Below, piece after piece: positions 57,101 through 64,000 of a stretch of DNA of 64,000 nucleotides (position 1 is its first letter; every line of letters starts with the position of its first letter). Made by a program: the position numbers and the translations under genes. The notes below the pieces were generated by a model. It made no database searches. It had not been told where the DNA came from and saw nothing but the letters and a program-made list of their open reading frames with translations. Origin of the DNA: Desmodesmus armatus (Eukaryota; Chlorophyta; Chlorophyceae; Sphaeropleales; Scenedesmaceae); assembly GCA_007449985.2 (NCBI GenBank), contig VIIQ02000627.1, positions 62,001-126,000 on the forward strand, written 5' to 3'.

Positions 57101-60100
57101 GCCACACATGTCCACTTGAAAGCAAAGAGTGGCATACTGGAAAGCATGCATATGTTGGCAGTCCTCCCTACCTCGGGTGGTGCAGCAGTCTTGTTGACGT
57201 GCAGAGTATCTTCCGCACTGCATGCCTCTCAGGAGTACACGAAACCTTACAACAAGGGTTACAAGGGTTACTGATACCCCTCGTGTCACACACGATGACT
57301 TATTATGTGTTCACTTTGCAGGTCAGCGGGGACTACAAGCAGGGTTACAAGGGTTACGAGTACCTTGCCGACAATGAGGAGGAGCAGTCTGAGTATGAGA
57401 AGGACATGGAGTCCCTGTACAAGGGCAAGCAAGAGCCAAAGCAAAAGAAGGACCACAAGAGCAGCGACTACAAGGAGCCAAGGTGACACACAGCATCAAC
57501 AAACTTGTAACATGAGTGGGCTCCGGGGTTGATTATTGCATGAACAATACACACAGTGGTGGGATAAGACGCAGCTGTAAACTCCACACAAAGGAATCTG
57601 TAAACTTCTGAGCAGTCTCGCAGAACTCAGTCAGGCTGTCATGACTGATATTATTCATGGTGAGTCGTGTCTGTGCTGTGCACACATTCCTGCGAAATCC
57701 CCTCCCCCAATCAAGGCACACTGAGAACAGTAACATCAACAGCGTCAGCAGCCATCCACAACACAAGTGCAAGGGTAGCATGCACCTTATGCGACAGCTT
57801 ACACATGTTTAACAAACTCATGTGCTTCTGCAGGTGGGCCAAGGATGACAAGCCTGCATACAAGCCAGAGTACAAGCCGCCTGGGTATGGAGAGGAGTAC
57901 AGCAAGCATGAGGATGACTACAAGCATGAAGACAAGAAGCAATACTACAACACAGACAAACACGAGGACAAACACGAGGACAAGTACTACAACAAGGGCA
58001 GATATGAGGACAAGCACGAGGACAAGTACAGCAACAAGTACTACAAGCAGCAGGAGAAGCGGGAGGAAGAGGCCGAGTACAAGATGCCATGGATCAAGAA
58101 GGTGCGTCTGTGTGACGGCGTGTATGACGGCGGCTGATTTCCTGCCCTGCAACAGATACTTTTGAAAACAGCAGCACCTGCAATGCGAATCAGATGCGTT
58201 TGTAAGGATGCTAAATGTGCAGGAAACAGCCTTACAAGCATGCCGACAGCCTTGCACTCTCTCCTGCTGGTGTTCTGCAGTACGTCTTGTGACGGCAGCT
58301 GATGTCCTGACCTGCAACAAAAACTCTTGAAAGTGGCAGCACCCGCCCATGTTTGCAATGCGGCTCAGTGGGTTTGAAAGGATGTTGCGTGTGCAGGACA
58401 CAGCCTTACAAGCATGCCAACAGTCTAGCACTCTCCGAGAGAGAGAGCAGGAGGCTCCTGCTGGCGTTCTGCAATACGTCTTGTGACTTACAACCAGCAT
58501 GTTGTTCTGCACCTCCTTACAGGACGAGGAAAAGCCGGCGCCAGTCCCAACCCCAGCACCCTCCAAGTACGCTTATGCCGCCCCCCCTCCCGTGTGTAAG
58601 AACACAGTGGAGAAGCAGCAGGAGACAGAGATCCTGCTGGACCCTACCGAGGACCAGGCCACTATCACCTCTCTGGAGGGCTCCTGCGCTGACTACCACC
58701 CTGCCTGGGACACACTGGGCGGCGGGTGCGACGTTGTGTGTGATGATACCAGGGACCTGCTGAGGATCAACATGTTTGCCTCCAAGAGCATCTCCACCCC
58801 AGGCTACCGCCCATCTGGACAGGCCTACCCCGTGCAGTGCAGGTGCGTTTGTGACCGTGTGTCGCCAGTGCACGCTGCTCATATTTGACTGCAGGCCCAT
58901 TGCAGCATGCTTCACCACCAACATTTGCCTTCCGAAGCACACTCATCTGCAAGCACTGCACAAAATCTTGCCGCCGCACACCACATGCACGCCAGGGCAC
59001 CACCACGATTGCTTGGCATCCTCCCGCCAACAGAGGCATGCATGCTGACAGGTTCCTGTCTGCTGTGCCGCCTATGCTTCCTGCAGCTACCGTGCTGACG
59101 CACCCCTGAAGGGCAAGTGCCGCGTGATCATGACTCTGGGCTGCTGTGCCGACAAGGGTGAGGGCTCTCAGGAGGACACCAAGCATGAGCAGACAGAGGA
59201 GTACAAGCCTCCCAAGATGCCCAGGGTGGTGGAGGACGAGTTCGAAGGCAAGAACGAGGCTCCCCAGTACCAGCAGAAGCCCCGTCCTTACTACCCCGGT
59301 GCTGCCGAGGAAGAGGAGCACGAGTACAAGTCACCCGAGTACAAGAAGGATGAATACAAGGCACCCGAGTACAAACAGGATGACTACAAGTACCCCGAGG
59401 ACGCCTACCAGGCACCTGAGTACAAGGATAACGAGTACAAGGAAAATGAGTACAAGTACGATGGCGACAAGTCTGGCGAGTATGACCACGCACCCTACGA
59501 GCGTCGCCAGGAGGAGGCGCAGTACGAGCCGAAGGGGCAGCCCTCCAAGCGCGACTTCCTCGACGCGATCAAGTCCAAGGAGGATAAGCCAGCCGACAGT
59601 TACCCCAACAAGGAGCAGTACCCAGCCGACAACTACCCCAAGGAAGACGCTTACGGAAGCGAGGGCGAGCCATCGTGCGGTACGACCCCGACGAGTACCA
59701 CACCGAGGATCCTGAGCAGCCCAAGAAGTTCCGCTTTGAGTTCTTTGAGGGCGTGGGCACAGGCAGAGCGGCAAGGACGAGTACGAGGGGGCCGAGGGCG
59801 CCGAGGACGACATCCGTTCAAAGCTGATCAAGCGCATCCTCGAGAACCAGGAGCCTCCCACTCCCCTCACGCAAGGGGCCCTGTGCAAGCGCCAAGCAAG
59901 AAGACCTTCATGCCTCCTACCACCAACCTGCCCAAGCAGGGGGCAGAGATGCCCAAGCTGCAGAAGCCCTCAGACCTCAGCAAGAAGGTGGCATCTGCTC
60001 CCCAGGTGCCAACCCAGATCCCCACCATCTCGGTCAACAAGCCTGCCAAGAAGATCACAGAGCTGCCCATCTTTGACGCATACCGCGTGAAGACTGAGTC

Positions 60101-60962
60101 CGAGCTCTGGCAGGACGCTGCTCAGCAAGAGCTCAACGATAAGCAGATGCCCGCACCATCAATGCTCAAGCTCAAGCCTCTGCCAAGGATCCAACTGGAG
60201 CCAGAGCAGCCACAGCAGCCGCCACAGCTGCAGCATCCTACACAGGCCAACACAGACAAGAAGGAGGAGCAGCAACCCGCTTCCCTCCCCAGCCCTGTGC
60301 AGAAGCCAGCTCAGCAGGCGCCAGTTGAGCAGCCTAAGCCTGTGGAGAAGCCCCTGGAGCTGCCAAGGGCCCAGCAGAAGCCAGTAGAGCAGCCCAGGCA
60401 TGCGCAGGAGCCTATGGACCCTTCCAGGGCTCAGCAGAAGCCAGTTGAGCTGCCAAGAGCTGAGCAGAAGCCGGCAGAGCAGCCCAAGGCTGAGCAGAAG
60501 CCAGTCGAGCAGCCCAAGCCCGTGCAAAAGCCTGTGGAGCAGCCTAAGGCTGAGCAGAAGCCTGTGCAGCAGCCCAAGCCCGTGCAGACGCCTGTGGAGC
60601 AGCCCAAGGCTGAGCAGAAGCCAGTTGAGCAGCCCAAGCCCGTGCAAAAGCCTGTGGAGCAGCCTAAGGCTGAGCAAAAGCCTGTGCAGCAGCCGAAGGC
60701 TGAGCCAAAGCCTGTGGAGCAGCCGAAGGCTGAGCCAAAGCCTGTGGAGCAGCCCAAGCCCGTGCAGAAGCCAGTCGAGCAGCCCAAGCCCGTGCAGAAG
60801 GCAGTCGAGCAGCCCAAGGCTGAGCAGAAGCCAGCTGAGCAGCCAAAGCTGGACTCCAAGCCAGCCGCCAACATTCAGGCAACACCAGCTGCGACTGTCA
60901 AGGCTCCCGTCACAGTTGCGGCAGTGGCGGTCACCAGCAACGCATCACCCAAGTCTGTGTAG
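48130..60962 (+). CDS. Secreted Tyr/Lys-repeat matrix protein B with eight-cysteine domain
   Basis: Nineteen exons: 48130-48621, 49533-49592, 49968-50031, 50249-50364, 50938-51024, 51438-51641, 51930-53119, 53440-53580, 53893-54081, 54523-54603, 54973-55014, 55317-55472, 55926-56092, 56547-56645, 56920-56970, 57322-57482, 57834-58101, 58523-58842, 59087-60962; about 1,920 aa. Residues 1-26 are a signal peptide (RAAALLLLGCLLLAAVPQP). An Ala-rich region and a Pro/Tyr segment (YSPEGQKSPYYKVPSPPPAK) follow. Exons 5-17 are dominated by EYKKDDYKSPEYK-like repeats. Residues about 1215-1318 are the eight-cysteine domain (PVCKN, GSC, TLGGGCDVVCDDTRDL, PVQC, then after an intron YRADAPLKGKC and LGCC). 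More YK repeats and a tail of KPVEQPKAEQ repeats end the protein. The frame is broken by single lost bases near 52386, 56058, 59666, 59764 and 59875, probably assembly errors. Likely a tyrosine-cross-linked wall or adhesive protein. Confidence 0.8.
56150..56550 (+). repeat. Tandem duplication including exon 14 acceptor of protein B
   Basis: Two copies of about 165-190 bases end in GTGGTGTGTGTAGGTGGCAG. The second (56385-56550) provides the real acceptor and the first codons of exon 14 (VAEKPADP). The first (56150-56310) carries the same acceptor followed by a similar but degenerate VAERVADK that soon hits a stop. Confidence 0.75.
58126..58490. repeat. Tandem duplication in intron 17 of protein B
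   Basis: Two diverged copies (about 58126-58290 and 58291-58490) share GGCAGCTGAT/GGCGGCTGAT, CCTGCAACA, TTTGAAA, CAGCCTTACAAGCATGCC, GCACTCTC and TACGTCTTGTGAC. Confidence 0.8.
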
Positions 60963-62323
60963 GCTACAAGTAGCCAGTCGTGGGGGTTCAGGGCCTCCCT
61001 GGGTCGAAGTTTGACAGGTTCAAGACACTGCAGTGTGTTGTAGAGTCGCGTGCGGTGATCATGGTGCATTGCTAATCAGGAAAGCATGCCAAACAAGTTT
61101 TGAAGGGATAGGAGACCACTTGTGGTGGCATCATGTCATCACAAGCTGTGTGGGGCTGTGTTGTGTTTGGACGCCACCGGCCCAGCTGTCAGTCACCACA
61201 CAGCATTTTTCCTCGGTGGTCACACCCTGCCACATGTGCATGCGACATACAGCGCCGGGAATGGGCGAGTCCTGCATGATTTGGCCAGCCATCACTTACG
61301 GTATGTAGTACAACAGTGCGGGCAGGATTTGCGTGCAGAAGTGCAATGCCTTGCCACCCCACCTTTTTCAGGCTGAATCTGCATAGTGCATAGTGGTTGA
61401 TGGCCATGCAACATGTACGTTGCAACAGTGTATGTCATGTGGGGACCTGGGCTGCCGCACCACTAGTTGACCTTGTTGCCATCGTGTCGTGAACTGCCGA
61501 AGATGGTACAGGCCAACACATTGCATGGGGTGCAACTGTGTGGCTGTCAGCGCCTGCTGTGTCGTGACTCCCTCTGAGTTGCAGCCTGTCATGCCGTGAT
61601 AAGAGTCGTTGTGGGATTGTGTAACTGTGTCATGTTATGGCAATCCCCTTGGTCAGAGTAGGGGTTGGGGAGGAGGTTGGGTGATAACAGAGCCACCACC
61701 AGAGCTGCACTGATGGGCCCCTGAAGAGGCTTTCAGCCAGGCGCGAATGCACGCTTGACATGCACACTAGAACACAACGTGCACTATGCACGCATGCACC
61801 TGCCACTTGCAGCACATGGGCGCACCTGCATGCTGGGATGTTAGTACAGTGTTGTGTGGGCGCAAATGTATATTCCGGGCTGCCTACACACATCACATCA
61901 AACACTTCAGCCACCATACAGTCAATATGAAGGGGGTGAACAGTCATGTAACTGGTCACTGTTCTGTCAACTCAACTCCTTTGTTTGTAAACCCAGTCGT
62001 GGGCACACACCTTGAGAAAAACAGACTGCAGTGCAGGGCAATGGTATGCTCTTTGAAGAATTCTGTACAACAGTCAGTACCTTGAACTTTATAGGAGACA
62101 CAATCAAAGGAAGGGCCAGACACAACCTCACCGTCGCAGCCCTAGCTCCATGCTGATTCACCAATACATCCAATGATTCAACTGACAGGGTCTAAACCCT
62201 ACATTGGACTTGGTCACGGATACGACTCGGCACGCATTTCCAACAGCAACCCATCACAACGTTCCATCACACATCATAGGCGAGATGACACACACACCGT
62301 CAACGTCTCGGCCTCGCGCAGCG
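60963..62323. other. Intergenic, no gene recognised
   Basis: Downstream of protein B. Only short frames without protein-like composition. A TGTAA at 61619-61623 could be the poly(A) signal of protein B, which would imply a long 3' UTR. Confidence 0.4.
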
Positions 62324-62517
62324 ATGGCTCATCCCGGGTTCGGCCACCTGTGGCAGCAGTCCGAGATGTCGGACATAGAAGTTGTGATTTCGGTTGCTTC
62401 AGATACAGCTTCAGCGGGCAACAAGGCCGCCGAGGACAGGACGTCAATCGCACCGTGCTGCAGCAATTCCCAGGCCACTGTCTGCTTCTGAGCCTCAGCC
62501 CCTACTTTGCAGCGCAA
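62324..62517 (+). pseudogene. BTB/POZ-domain exon fragment with frame break
   Basis: From an ATG at 62324 one frame reads GHLWQQSEMSDIEVVISVAS, like the start of a BTB domain (SDxxxVxS). About 40 codons on, the neighbouring frame reads VLQQFPGHCLLLSLSPYFAA before a GTAAGC donor at 62518, like the BTB core (FPAH-x-L-x-L-xx-S-x-F-xA). The two parts join if one base is missing near 62420-62450, the same direction as the other breaks in the window. No further BTB exon is seen before the retroelement at 63.1 kb. The fragment may belong to a gene interrupted by it or may be a remnant. BTB proteins often serve as adaptors for CUL3 ubiquitin ligases. Confidence 0.45.
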
Positions 62518-62723
62518 GTAAGCATCAGCTACCTTAGTGTTCGCACTATAACAGCGGTGCATCACCGACTGCTGGTGACGCAGTGGCAATGCAGGACAGG
62601 CAGTGGCACAACTGCCAGCGCCATGTGTGTTTGCATTCTGGCAGCAGTGCAGTGCAAGCAGCACAGCAATCATCAGCGCATGTCGCAATTGTCAACATTT
62701 GAGACGCAAGTGATGACATCAAA

Positions 62724-62756
62724 TCAAATCAAAGTTACACCTGTAGCTATGAAACT
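62724..62756 (-). repeat. Dispersed repeat, copy 2
   Basis: Reverse-complement match of about 33 bases to 8206-8241 (ATCAAATCAAATCAAAG then TTACACCTGTAGCTAT). It lies just downstream of the BTB-like exon, in its presumed intron. Confidence 0.7.
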
Positions 62757-63103
62757 CAAGAGCTCATGCCAGCCATTCACTGATATCACGGAGATAGCAC
62801 AACAACCCAGAAGGAACAACATACTGAAGATCAAAACAGAGAAGCCTGACGCTTTTGTGAGGATGAAAACCAACCCTAAAATCCCCAAGCGTACTATCTA
62901 AGTGCACGAGATGGACAACCCTCCGAATGGATGCCGGGCAAAAACCTCCGTGGAGGAAATAAAAAACCCTTTATGGCAATGTGACTTTGGGCTGGACCAA
63001 TTCGGAGGCTCGGCACTAGACGGCTCTCGATACAAAAACACAAAGCTGTCAAATCAGTCAACTGCCGTCAACGCTCCACTGCTGCTGCTGCTGTAAAGGA
63101 CTG

Positions 63104-64000
63104 TTACTGCTCTCCAGTGATATCAGCTGCAGGCCCAGGTGTTAACGCCATAGAGCTTCCTCCATTGGCCTCGCGCCCTGCAAGGGCGGCTCTTCTAATG
63201 TCCCAAGCGCGGAGGATGTAGTTGGCCATCAAAGGCTGGTTGAGCAGTAGGCGCCATGGGGCCTGTGTGGGGATGGCTTGGGCATCTGCAATACAGTCTG
63301 CAATATGCAGCATGCTGCGGGGGATAGAGTAGGCAGGCCACTCCAACAGGAAGTGAGTGGGTGTTTCAGCATGTTGTTTGCAGGATGGGCAGAGTTGCCT
63401 TGCATTGCGTGCAGCAGCTGTCTCCCTGTGTCTTGTATGGCTATGGAAGGCATTGAGTGAGAGGGTTTCAAGGCGGAAGTGCATGAACAGTGAAGCGGCT
63501 CTACATGAATCCAGGTGGGGAGTGGTGGTTAGAGTGTGCAGATATGTGCGGAGTTTGGGCCGCCTAGGTGTGAGCTCTCCAATGCCAAAGTCTGCCATGT
63601 ACCTGGAGTGCACAGAACCTCCTAGGTTACGGGGGGGCTGAGTCCAATAAGACCTAAGATAGTTGATTGCACGTGCTTCAACATGTCCCTTAAAGTTTGC
63701 CTTACTGACTTCTTTAGGGGTGCTAGTGTCAATGTTGTACTCAGTCAGTAGCCGCTGCATGTTCTGACCCCAAGGGTGGTACTTGCCACTCCATGCAGTG
63801 TGGATCTTGTACAGTAGTCGGTCAGTGGGTGTGTTTTCTAGATGATGCCAGTACCTAATGGCAAGTGTGTCGCATGTTACATGCAGAGGAAACAAACCCA
63901 GCTCTTGTTGCAGGCAGATGTGGGAGGTGTTTGCAGGGCAATGGAAAGCACGTGTGGTCAAACATGCCCTCCTGCATGCGCAGGCGCTACGATGGTCGAC
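63104..64000 (-). mobile_element. LINE-type retrotransposon, 3' end of reverse transcriptase ORF
   Basis: A minus-strand frame open from the right edge to a stop at 63104 encodes almost 300 residues with the look of the region after the polymerase domain of non-LTR retrotransposons. It has LFPLHVTCDTLAIRYWHHL and LLYKIHTAWSGKYHPWGQN. A zinc-knuckle-like CPSCKQHAETPTHFLLEWPA follows (Cys-x2-Cys...His, a common LINE C-terminal motif). The polymerase core would lie beyond 64000. The frame is intact, suggesting a young copy. A CAG-type triplet run (63074-63095 on the plus strand as CTG) follows the stop and might be the element's 3' tail. It lies opposite to, and just downstream of, the BTB-like fragment. 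Confidence 0.7.

Noticed and set aside
60431..60874. Minus-strand Gly-Cys-Ser repeat frame
   Set aside because: Antisense of the KPVEQPK repeats of protein B.
62173..62901. 242-codon plus-strand frame as a single intact gene
   Set aside because: The BTB-like core is encoded partly in this frame and partly in the neighbouring one, a donor follows at 62518, and the rest contains a dispersed repeat and lacks protein character.

Overview
The window looks like nuclear DNA of a green alga, most likely Chlorophyceae. Genes on both strands carry many short GT-AG introns. The coding sequence is rich in CAG/CTG (poly-Gln, poly-Ala and poly-Ser runs), there are many intronic microsatellites, and a TGTAA-type poly(A) signal follows at least one gene. 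The conserved genes (propionyl-CoA carboxylase beta, UTP6) are eukaryotic and intron-rich. No bacterial operon, tRNA, rRNA or CRISPR array was seen. Gene models were spliced by eye from open frames, consensus splice sites and phase. The models for PCCB, the 321-aa protein, the SET-ARM protein, the MTHFR-like protein and ECM protein A close exactly in frame.

Layout. 1-9.5 kb: four tandem minus-strand F-box/leucine-rich-repeat paralogues, the first cut by the window edge and the fourth broken. 10.9-17.1 kb: 13-exon propionyl-CoA carboxylase beta chain (minus), divergent from a 5-exon gene for a 321-aa basic/acidic coiled-coil protein (17.2-19.4 kb). 20.3-24.4 kb: a SET-like domain fused to armadillo repeats. 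25.3-26.2 kb: a small element with terminal inverted repeats. 26.5-32.4 kb: repeat-dominated, with 24 hairpin-ended units of about 57 nt in higher-order arrays, interleaved with candidate minus-strand exons. 33.0-38.9 kb: UTP6, a U3 snoRNP/small-subunit processome protein. 39.4-41.7 kb: a protein tentatively placed near methylenetetrahydrofolate reductase.

42.8-61.0 kb: two divergent genes for secreted, low-complexity, probably cell-wall or extracellular-matrix proteins. Protein A (about 992 aa) has DKPAA repeats. Protein B (19 exons, about 1,920 aa) has hundreds of Tyr-Lys repeats and a KPVEQPK tail. Although their repeats differ, both contain the same domain of eight cysteines, interrupted by an intron at the same place and phase. 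This pair is the most novel-looking system in the window. 62.3-64 kb: a BTB/POZ-like exon fragment and the 3' end of a LINE-type reverse transcriptase gene.

Two patterns cross gene boundaries. First, short pieces of exon carrying a splice junction are repeatedly duplicated in tandem into the neighbouring intron (PCCB twice, UTP6 three extra copies, protein B once, and the 29-30 kb modules). Second, seven apparent one-base losses break otherwise good frames, all in the same direction. That points to homopolymer errors in the assembly rather than gene death. The 50-base deletion in the fourth F-box gene is different and looks real.
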